Positions 1-6,300 of a stretch of 20,229 nucleotides of DNA are shown piece after piece. The position numbers and the translations under genes are program-made. Within the stretch, counting starts at the first letter, position 1, and each line of letters opens with the position of its first letter. The notes below the pieces were generated by a model, which ran no database searches, was not told where the DNA came from, and saw only the letters and a list, made by a program, of their open reading frames with translations. The stretch comes from VRUE01 sp036525295. GTDB taxonomy: Bacteria > Actinomycetota > Thermoleophilia > Solirubrobacterales > 70-9. Location of the stretch: positions 1-20,229 of the forward strand of contig DATDAQ010000025.1 of the NCBI GenBank assembly GCA_036525295.1, written 5' to 3'.

Positions 1-102
1 GGGAGGGGCACCCGCCAGCCCCTGCACGGCATACCCAAGGTCAAAAGCCCAGGCCTCGGAGCCGTCGCGTGACTTCTTGAGGCTTTAGCTGGTTAGCTGG
101 TG
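1..102. other. Left edge, no gene recognised
   Basis: This 102-base stretch lies beyond the stop of the lipoprotein gene and shows no convincing coding sequence. It holds a short tandem repeat (TTAGCTGG twice, near 86-100). Its first bases match the reverse complement of the last bases of the window (see the repeat entries). It could contain the terminator of the lipoprotein gene, but no clear hairpin is visible. Confidence 0.5.
3..23 (+). repeat. Terminal inverted match, left copy
   Basis: Bases 3-23 match the reverse complement of 20209-20229 at 19 of 21 positions, with the outer 12 (GAGGGGCACCCG) identical. A dispersed repeat at both edges is a common reason for a contig to end, so this may be an assembly-breaking repeat. 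It is too short to be sure it is not chance in GC-rich DNA. Confidence 0.4.
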
Positions 103-651
103 CTAGAGGTCTAGCGTGACCTCGGCTGGGCCGCCGGGGCCGGGGATGTGGAGCGTTAGGGGGCGGTTCTGCGAAGCCGATTCCGGCAACTCGAAGAGGA
201 CCAGCGCACCCTCGATCGATCCCTGCTCGGGAGTGGAGTCCAGGACCGGGATCTGTTCTTGGGATTCGACTTCTCCGCCGAGCGGCAAGGCGTAGAGGCT
301 CTCGCTGGGAATTGCGTGGAAGGTCTCGTGATCGATGTCTGTGATCTTCAGTGACTTGGCGAGGGTCTGCGGCTCTTCGCTCTCGTTCTGGACTTCGAAG
401 AAGACGCCGAAGTAGGACGAGCCCTCGGGCGGCGGCGGCTGACCGACCAGATACGCCGAGTCCTCGTTGTCGTTCGGGTTGAGGAAGCGGGAGAAGGTCA
501 CGTTGTAGCTGAGCTCTCCGAGCTCGACCGGCTCGCCCTCGACCACCTCGGTCTCGTGGCTCTCGTAGCCGCAGGCCGAGACGAGAAGCGCCAGCGCAAC
601 CAAAACGAGCGCGGCGAGCAGGGGCTGGACGAGTCGGTGACGGCGAGACAT
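103..651 (-). CDS. Predicted lipoprotein, DUF4352-like fold possible
   Basis: This 182-residue exported protein starts with a positively charged n-region (RRHR), a hydrophobic core and a lipobox V24-S25-A26-C27, so it should be lipid-anchored at Cys27 on the outer face of the membrane. The mature part is acidic and beta-rich. The stretch YFGVFFEVQNESEEP (around residues 80-94) resembles the 'large, conserved extension' strand of DUF4352/telokin-like lipoproteins, but the match is loose and the function is unknown. The gene lies 27 bp downstream of the SRPBCC gene on the same strand, so the two are probably co-transcribed. It also has its own TAGGCT hexamer 10 nt before the ATG and no Shine-Dalgarno, which suggests an additional near-leaderless transcript. 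Confidence 0.8.
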   Translation of the reverse strand: MSRRHRLVQPLLAALVLVALALLVSACGYESHETEVVEGEPVELGELSYNVTFSRFLNPNDNEDSAYLVGQPPPPEGSSYFGVFFEVQNESEEPQTLAKSLKITDIDHETFHAIPSESLYALPLGGEVESQEQIPVLDSTPEQGSIEGALVLFELPESASQNRPLTLHIPGPGGPAEVTLDL

Positions 652-661
652 CGGCGGCGAG

Positions 662-667
662 AGCCTA
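662..667 (-). promoter_or_regulatory. Candidate -10 (TAGGCT) of the lipoprotein gene
   Basis: TAGGCT on the minus strand ends 10 nt before the ATG at 651. The gene has no Shine-Dalgarno, so a very short leader is inferred. No good -35 is seen. Confidence 0.4.
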
Positions 668-678
668 TAGAACGTGGC

Positions 679-1197
679 TCAGGGAATACCGGTCGCGTGA
701 GGGTTGCCGCCGGCGACGGCCGTTCGCGAGGCGGCCAGCTCGCCGGACTCGAGCTGCTCGCGCAGCCGGCGCAGGGCCTCGCGCCAGCGTCGCTCATAGG
801 GGATCGAGGCGGCGGAGAGGAGCTCGAGCGCGCGATCGACGGGGTTCGTTGGCTCGGTCCAGTAGGAGACGCGGACCTTCGTCAGCGATCCTGGCCCCTC
901 GGTGAGCTCCCACAGCGTTGTCGAGGGAATGCGATTGGCACGGCCGCCGCGGCCGTGCTCGACCAGCCGGTGGGGTCCCTGGGCCTCGGCGATCGTCGTG
1001 TCCGCCCAGACCCGTCGCGGCCGCACGGCGATGCGAAACCGCGCGCCGGCGCCAACGCCGGTGGACTCGATTCGCGTGAGGCGAAAGCCGGTCAGGAAAT
1101 GATCGGTGAAAGCCGGCCGAAGGGCAAGATCGGCGATCGCGTCGAAGACGCTCTGGCGTGGAACGTCGATCTCGACCTCTGCGCTGACGGGGCCCAT
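679..1197 (-). CDS. SRPBCC (START/polyketide-cyclase-like) family protein
   Basis: This 172-residue protein fits the SRPBCC hydrophobic-ligand-binding fold in order. Residues 5-30 contain an 'AEVEIDVPRQSVFDAIAD' opening typical of the family. A middle strand follows (GAGARFRIAVRPRR), then 'RLVEHGRGGR' and a W-E-L-T-E segment, and a long C-terminal helix (PYERRWREALRRLREQLE). The ligand is unknown. The frame stays open far upstream into the insertion sequence, but that extension is the antisense of other genes. The ATG at 1197 is chosen because the domain begins right after it and a TAGAAT hexamer sits 10 nt upstream. It is followed at 27 bp by the lipoprotein gene and is divergent from the zinc-ribbon/FHA gene. 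Confidence 0.8.
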   Translation of the reverse strand: MGPVSAEVEIDVPRQSVFDAIADLALRPAFTDHFLTGFRLTRIESTGVGAGARFRIAVRPRRVWADTTIAEAQGPHRLVEHGRGGRANRIPSTTLWELTEGPGSLTKVRVSYWTEPTNPVDRALELLSAASIPYERRWREALRRLREQLESGELAASRTAVAGGNPHATGIP

Positions 1198-1207
1198 GGA
1201 GAGCGCG

Positions 1208-1213
1208 ATTCTA
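1208..1213 (-). promoter_or_regulatory. Candidate -10 (TAGAAT) of the SRPBCC gene
   Basis: TAGAAT on the minus strand lies 10 nt before the ATG at 1197. There is no Shine-Dalgarno between them and no clear -35, so a leader of only a few nucleotides is inferred. Confidence 0.4.
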
Positions 1214-1281
1214 TGCGCGGAGACGCCTGCCGACCCCGCCTCCTGCGGAAAATCCCCGATGCAGCTTCGAGAACACCGCGC

Positions 1282-1287
1282 TACTAT
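1282..1287 (+). promoter_or_regulatory. Candidate -10 (TACTAT) of the zinc-ribbon/FHA gene
   Basis: TACTAT lies 33 nt upstream of the presumed ATC start at 1321. Transcription from about 1294 would leave a leader of roughly 27 nt that contains the AAAGGAG ribosome-binding site. No good -35 is visible. Confidence 0.3.
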
Positions 1288-1307
1288 CCTTGACCGGAGG
1301 CGCCGGG

Positions 1308-1314
1308 AAAGGAG
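1308..1314 (+). promoter_or_regulatory. Ribosome binding site (AAAGGAG) that decides an ATC start
   Basis: AAAGGAG is followed by six bases and then ATC at 1321. No ATG, GTG or TTG exists in this frame between the upstream stop (TGA, 1291-1293) and the ATG at 1444, which lies inside the zinc ribbon. The spacing is ideal for initiation at the ATC codon. Confidence 0.6.
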
Positions 1315-1320
1315 ACCCCC

Positions 1321-1890
1321 ATCGTTACCAGTGTCAGTCCCGGTACCAGCGTTGACAGCATCGACGAGGGTACGATCCCAGGTTCGGGAACGTATTTCTG
1401 TGCCTCGTGCGGTTCCCAGCTCTCGCTGCGCGAGAACGATCCAATGCCCGAATGCCCCCGTTGCGGGGAATCCGAGTTCCAGCGCGACTCGATCTTCGAG
1501 CAGATGCAGGAGCACGGCCAAACCGCGGAGCTGGCGATCCCGAGCACAACAGCCGACTCCGACTGGCTGGCGGCGGCGAGAGAGAGACTGCCGCGCCCCG
1601 GCCGCTACCTCGCCTGGCGCGATGACGACGGCGACATCCAGATCCAGCCGATCGAGCGGGGCTGGACGCGGATCGGCCGCAGCGCGACCGCTGACATCCG
1701 CCTCGACGACCCCAGCGTGTCGCGACGCCACGCCCTGATCGTCTCGGAGCTGCCCGACTCGCTGCGGATCCTCGACGACCGCAGCCTCAACGGCGTCTTC
1801 CTCAACGGCGAGATCGTCGATTGGGCACGGGTCGCGGACGGCGACGAGGTGGCCGTCGGCCGCTTCCGCCTGTTCGCGCTCGAGCGCTAG
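1321..1890 (+). CDS. Zinc-ribbon plus FHA domain protein, apparent ATC start
   Basis: This is a 189-residue protein counted from ATC 1321. Residues 25-49 form a zinc ribbon with Cys27-x2-Cys30 and Cys45-x2-Cys48. A linker of about 60 residues follows. The FHA domain spans about residues 95-189 and keeps the phosphothreonine-binding signature: G119-R120-S121, S134-x2-H137 and N157-G158. FHA domains bind phosphothreonine peptides, so a role in Ser/Thr-kinase signalling is inferred, with unknown partner. The first ATG (1444) would begin between the two Cys pairs and destroy the ribbon, so the start must be upstream. The only candidate with a ribosome-binding site is the non-canonical ATC. The alternative is a base error turning ATG into ATC. 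The stop TAG (1888-1890) lies in the target duplication of the insertion sequence and is intact. Confidence 0.85.
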   Translation: MVTSVSPGTSVDSIDEGTIPGSGTYFCASCGSQLSLRENDPMPECPRCGESEFQRDSIFEQMQEHGQTAELAIPSTTADSDWLAAARERLPRPGRYLAWRDDDGDIQIQPIERGWTRIGRSATADIRLDDPSVSRRHALIVSELPDSLRILDDRSLNGVFLNGEIVDWARVADGDEVAVGRFRLFALER

Positions 1891-1891
1891 C
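1886..1891. repeat. Target-site duplication GCTAGC, left copy
   Basis: The six bases GCTAGC sit immediately outside the left inverted repeat of the insertion sequence and recur at 2885-2890. They fit the NCTAGN target consensus and 6-bp duplication known for IS481 of Bordetella. This copy contains the stop codon of the FHA gene (TAG, plus) and that of the transposase (TAG, minus). Confidence 0.9.
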
Positions 1892-2801
1892 TGTAGTTCC
1901 CAACCAGGTTGTTCCCAAGTAGCTCGTTGAGACGAGCAACCGGCGGGCGATGACCGAGGGAGCCGTGCTTTCGGTGGGAGTTGTAGCGATCGAGCCAGCC
2001 AGGGAGCTGGCCGCGTCGCTCTGAAGAGCTGCTGTAGAGGCGCCCGTAGGCCCACTCCCGCAGCATCGTCTGGATGAAGCGCTCCGCCTTGCCGTTGGTC
2101 TGGGGGCGGTAAGGCCGGGTGCGTAGGTGGCGGATCCCGAGCTCCCGACAGGTGGCGGCATGGATCACCGAGCGATACGGAGAGCCGTTGTCGGTCATCA
2201 CCCGCTCGACCGTCACGCCGCGCTCTGCAAACCAGGCCACCGCGCGCTTCAAGAACGCCGAGGCGGTCTCTCCGCGCTCGTCGGCCAGCACCTCCACGTA
2301 GGCGAGGCGGGTGGCGTCGTCGACGCAGACGTGGCAGCACTCCCAGCCGTAGCCCCGGCTGGAGGTGCGATTGCCGATCGCCCGTTTGCCGGCGACTCCG
2401 AAGCGCCCCAGCTTCTTGACGTCGATGTGAATCAGCTCCCCAGGCCGCGAGCGCTCGTAGCGGTTGGGTGGCTCCGGAGGCTGGAGGCGACTTCGCTTTC
2501 CCAGCCCGATCTTCTTCAGCCACAGCGAGACCGTCGAGAGCGCCAGGCCGAGGGTCTCGGCGATCTCGGCTGCGGTCATCCGCAAGCGGCGCAGGGCGCC
2601 AATCGCCTCCACGGTCGCCTCAGAAGTGCGGTTCGGGACTCTCCTGGGCGCCGAGGAGCGATCGAGCAGGCCGGCCTCTCCCTCTGCACGCCAGCGCCCT
2701 AGCCACTTGCGGGCGCTCCGCTCGCTGCCCTCCTCTTCGACCCGCTTGACCAAGAGCTTGCGGCTGTTCGGGCAGGTGCGGGCGTTAGCGTGGATCTTCA
2801 T
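1887..2801 (-). CDS. IS481-family transposase
   Basis: This 304-residue DDE transposase appears intact. The N-terminus (HANARTCPNSRKLLV) and the following helix-turn-helix segments (about residues 25-95) are typical of IS481 members. The catalytic residues are Asp127 (HIDVKKLG), Asp204 (MTDNGSPY) and Glu240 (NGKAERF), with exactly 35 residues between the last two, as in DDX35E enzymes. The start ATG at 2801 is chosen because GGAGG lies 7 nt before it. An in-frame upstream extension to 2867 lacks family similarity. The last Ser codon is completed, and the TAG stop supplied, by the target-site duplication rather than by the element itself. Confidence 0.95.
   Translation of the reverse strand: MKIHANARTCPNSRKLLVKRVEEEGSERSARKWLGRWRAEGEAGLLDRSSAPRRVPNRTSEATVEAIGALRRLRMTAAEIAETLGLALSTVSLWLKKIGLGKRSRLQPPEPPNRYERSRPGELIHIDVKKLGRFGVAGKRAIGNRTSSRGYGWECCHVCVDDATRLAYVEVLADERGETASAFLKRAVAWFAERGVTVERVMTDNGSPYRSVIHAATCRELGIRHLRTRPYRPQTNGKAERFIQTMLREWAYGRLYSSSSERRGQLPGWLDRYNSHRKHGSLGHRPPVARLNELLGNNLVGNYS
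1892..1914 (+). repeat. Left terminal inverted repeat of the IS
   Basis: This 23-bp end begins TGTAGTTCC and ends GTTGTTC. It differs from the reverse complement of the right end at internal positions 10, 14 and 16. Confidence 0.9.
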
Positions 2802-2861
2802 CCGGTGTCCTCCTTGTTGGGTGGGAGCTTCGACACCCCCAGCCTTCAAGGAGGCCCGGAT

Positions 2862-2884
2862 GAACAACGTTGTTAGGAACTACA
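2862..2884 (-). repeat. Right terminal inverted repeat of the IS
   Basis: Read on the minus strand it begins TGTAGTTCC and ends GTTGTTC, matching the left end at 20 of 23 positions. It lies upstream of the transposase, so its start-proximal half may also hold the transposase promoter. Confidence 0.9.
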
Positions 2885-2890
2885 GCTAGC
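2885..2890. repeat. Target-site duplication GCTAGC, right copy
   Basis: GCTAGC directly abuts the right inverted repeat and equals 1886-1891. Confidence 0.9.
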
Positions 2891-2926
2891 CAGCCGCCAA
2901 ACCGAGTTTCCGGCCACCGCCGCCCC

Positions 2927-2932
2927 TAGCAT
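2927..2932 (+). promoter_or_regulatory. Candidate -10 (TAGCAT) of the coiled-coil gene
   Basis: TAGCAT ends 7 nt before a GTG at 2940. The hexamer overlaps the ATG at 2931, so if it is the real -10 the ATG cannot be the start. It lies outside the insertion sequence, so the promoter would have survived the insertion. Confidence 0.4.
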
Positions 2933-2939
2933 GGGGGCG

Positions 2940-3347
2940 GTGGACCGGTACCCGACCCCAGGCGACCCCTCGCCCGAGCCTCCGGAGGTGGCGGCCGAGC
3001 GAGCGCGGGAGCGCCTGCACGAGGAGATAGAGCGGGTCCGCGCTGGCGTCGAGGAGATGCTCTCCGAGCAGGAGAACGCGATCAACGGTCCGGACCTCCG
3101 CCGCGAGCTGGACGCGATCCGCGACGAGAGCAACGCCCTGCTGAAGCGCCGCATCCGCAAGGCCGAGAAACGCCTCAACAAGCGCATCGACAGAATCGAC
3201 GCTCGGACCAAGGAGCTGGAGCAACGCCTCGACCAGGCCGAGCAGGAGCGCCAGTACGCCGAGTGGCGGATCCACACCAACACCGAGCAGATGCTCGACG
3301 GGCTGCTACGCGAGGTCCGCGCGATCGCGGACCTACTTACTCGGTAG
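2940..3347 (+). CDS. Hypothetical coiled-coil protein
   Basis: This small protein (135 residues from GTG 2940, or 138 from ATG 2931) has a short Pro-rich N-terminus. After that, about residues 15-135 are almost wholly charged helix with heptad-like spacing (for example RRIRKAEKRLNKRIDRIDAR), predicting a long coiled coil. There is no signal peptide, membrane segment or known catalytic motif. GTG 2940 is preferred because neither start has a Shine-Dalgarno and a TAGCAT hexamer lies 7 nt upstream of it, as in other probable leaderless genes here. Before the IS inserted, the gene followed the FHA gene closely, so a functional link is possible but unproven. Its last 11 bp overlap the 3' end of gltB on the opposite strand. 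Confidence 0.65.
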   Translation: MDRYPTPGDPSPEPPEVAAERARERLHEEIERVRAGVEEMLSEQENAINGPDLRRELDAIRDESNALLKRRIRKAEKRLNKRIDRIDARTKELEQRLDQAEQERQYAEWRIHTNTEQMLDGLLREVRAIADLLTR

Positions 3348-6300
3348 AGATGCTTGGGTCGGCCTGCACCTTGTGGGGGACGACCATCATGAAGTTGTCG
3401 GCTGCAGCCCCCGCCAGACCCAGCACACGGTCGGCCTCGCCGTCCTGGTCGGTGGCGCGCAGTTCGTTCGCGTAGTTGGCGAGCAGATCGTCAATGTCGA
3501 GCAGGGCCTCGGCGTCGAGCTCTTTCAGCTCCACTTTGGCGCCCTCGCCCAGCCGCCTCACGATCGCCTCGCGGTCGATGCCGAAGGCGTTGTGGCGGAC
3601 GTAGACGCGGCCGCCGGTCATGCCGGCGCAGGCCCAGGGACCGAGGTCGCCGAGGACGATCGCCCGGCCCGAGGTCATGTACTCGAAGGCGAAGCCCTTG
3701 GCGTTGGCGCGGTCGACGATGCAGCCGCGGTCGTCGTCGATGTCCTCCTCGGGCTCCCCCGCGAGGACGACGTCGGCACCGGAGAGGCGGATGCAGAAGC
3801 GCGAGTCGGCAGAGCCCTGGACGAAGAGGCGGCCGCGCTGGGCCCCGTAGGCGAAGGACTTGCCAACCGACCCGTTCAGCCGCTTGCCCTTCGCGCCCTT
3901 GCCCTTGAGCACGGCGACGGTGCCGCCGAGCATCGTCTTGCCGACCCCGTCCTGGGCACCGCCCTCGACCCGGATCGAGACGCCGTAGGAGTTGAAGGCG
4001 CCGAAGCCCTGACCGGCAACCGAGCCGCCGTCGAACTCCAGGCTGGCCAGCACCTCGTCATTCGACTCCGGGCCATCCTCGAAGATCCGCGAGCGCGCGA
4101 TGGCGCCCGAGAGCTCGGTGCCGAGGACGCGGTCGTTGGCGTCGGTGGCGCGGGGGAACCGATTGTGGATCGTGCGACCCGAGCAGACGTCGCCGGCGAG
4201 GGAGCCGATCTGGGTCGAGGCCTGCTTTGCCTCCATCCTGATCGGCCGGGCGACCACCAGCCCCGCCTCGGCGCGCTCCTCCGTCATCTCCTCCGCCACC
4301 GGCAGGTCGAGGGGCTCGAGGTCGAGGAACTCCTCCAGCGGCGTGATCAGCGGCGCCAGGTCGACGGCCTCGTGGTGGGAGACCTGCTCGAGCAGGTCGT
4401 AGCGGCCGACCAGGTCCTGGGCGCGCTCGTAGCCGAGCGAGGCAACGACCTGCTTGACCTCCTCGCCCATGGCCGAGAAGAAGCGGGCGCAACTCTCCGC
4501 GGCAGTGTCGATTTCCTGGGGCGTGAACTTCTTCAGGCCGTGCTCCTGCGCCTGCTCGACCGTCTCGATCTGCGTCGCGATGCCGACGTGACAGGTGTCG
4601 AGCTGGCAGCCGCGGCAGATCGTGCAGCCGAGGCTGACCATCGCCAGGGTGCCGAAGCCGACCCGGTTGGCGCCGAGGCAGTGCAGCTTGACGATGTCGT
4701 GGCCGTGGCGGTAGCCGCCGTCGGCCCAGATCTCGACCCGGTTGCGGATGCCGGCCTCCATCAGCGCCCTGTGCACGGCGCGGGTGCCGATGTCCGAGGG
4801 CAGGCCGACGTGGCGCAGCGCGTGCTGGCGGGCGGCGCCGGTGCCGCCCTCGAAGCCTGAGAGGGTGATGATGTCGGCGCCGGCCTTGGCGATGCCGAGG
4901 CCGATCGTGCCGATGTTCGGCACCACCGGGACCTTGACCGAGACCCGCACGTCGGGGTTGACGGTCTTCAGCTCGTCAATCAGCTCGGCGAGGTCCTCGA
5001 TCGAGTAGAGGTCGTGGTTGTTGGAGGGCGAGATCAGGTCAGTGCCGGGGGCCGCGTTACGGGCGGCGGCGACCTTCTCGGAGACCTTCTTGCCGGGCAG
5101 GTGACCGCCCTCGCCGGGCTTGGCTCCCTGGCCGATCTTGATCTCGGCGAGGTAGGAGGAGTTGAGCATCTCCGCCGAGACGCCGAAGCGGCCCGAGGCG
5201 ACCTGCTGGCCGCGCCACTTGCGGTAGTGGCCGTACATGTCGCGGATCTCGCCACCCTCGCCGTTGACGCAGAGGACGTTGATCGCCTTCGCCGCCTCGG
5301 CGTAGGCGCGGAAGGCCGGCTCGGACTGCGAGCCGAAGCTCATCGAGGAGATCACCACCGGGTAGTCGTGGCGGCCGACCCCGGCGTCGACGCCGGCCGG
5401 GTCGACCGGGTCGCGATCGCCCTTCAGGCCCATGATGTGGCGCATCGAGATCGGGCTCTGCCGCTCCAGCTCGCGCACCTTCTCCGAGTAGTCCTCGTAG
5501 GAGCCGGAGCCGTTCGCGGTGGCGATCGCGGCCTTGTAGACCTTGGGGTAGAAGCGGAACGTCTTCGCCGGTTTGGCCTCCCCCTCGCCGGCGAGGATGC
5601 GAGCGCGCTCGTTGGTGTCCTCGTCAAGGCCGGTGAAGCCGATGCCGCCGGACTCCGAGGCGGCGAAGGCCTCGGTCATAAAGATCTCGGCCAGCTCCGG
5701 CTTGACGCCGATCGAGGAGAACTGGCGCGCGTAGCCGCGCACCTCGTGGATCCCGATCGTCGAGATCACTTTCTCCATTCCCTTGGCGAGCGCGTCGCAA
5801 AGGTTGGAGACGTCCTTCTCGTAGTCCTCGACGCAGACGACCTCGACCATCGTGTACGGGCAGACGCCGTTGGCACCGAGGCCGAGGGCGAGCATCGTGT
5901 CGTGGACGTTGCGGATCGCGGCCGAGCGCAGGACAATGCCGCAGCGGCGGCGCAGGTTTTCCTCGCCGGCCTCGACCCTGAACCCCTTCAGCGCCTGGTC
6001 GACGGCCGAGGTCGCAAGGTGGGGGTCGAGATAGCGGCGGTCGGCGTCGTAGACGGTGCGATCGGTGAGCACGAGCAGCTCGGCTCCGTCGCGAACCTTC
6101 TTCACCGCTTCCTGCTTGATCCGCTCGATCGCGCCCTGCGTGGTCTCGGACTCGAGCAGGGAGATGTCGAGCGCGTCGGCGCGGCCGCGGAACTCCTCCC
6201 AGAGATCCTCGAGCAGGTAGGTGCGGTGCTTTCGCGCGATCGTCCGGTAGGTCTTGTCGGAGAGCGGCGCCAGGCCGTGGTGGCCGCCGAGGATCACCGG

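Larger units (their letters stand above)
1892..2884 (-). mobile_element. Complete IS481-family insertion sequence, 993 bp
   Basis: The element is bounded by 23-bp terminal inverted repeats (1892-1914 and 2862-2884, 20 of 23 matching) beginning TGTAGTTCC. It is flanked by a 6-bp GCTAGC duplication and carries a single intact transposase with no passenger gene. Removing it with one target copy restores the FHA stop codon followed 50 bp later by the coiled-coil gene's GTG, so the insertion broke no reading frame. Intact ends, duplication and transposase suggest a fairly recent, possibly active insertion. Confidence 0.95.

Noticed and set aside
1444..1890. ATG 1444 as the start of the FHA gene
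   Set aside because: It would cut the zinc ribbon in half, and there is no ribosome-binding site in front of it.
679..2523. A 614-residue minus-strand open frame joining the SRPBCC domain to upstream sequence
   Set aside because: Only the last 172 residues show a protein family. The rest is antisense to the FHA gene and an alternative frame of the transposase, with Arg/Ala-rich composition.
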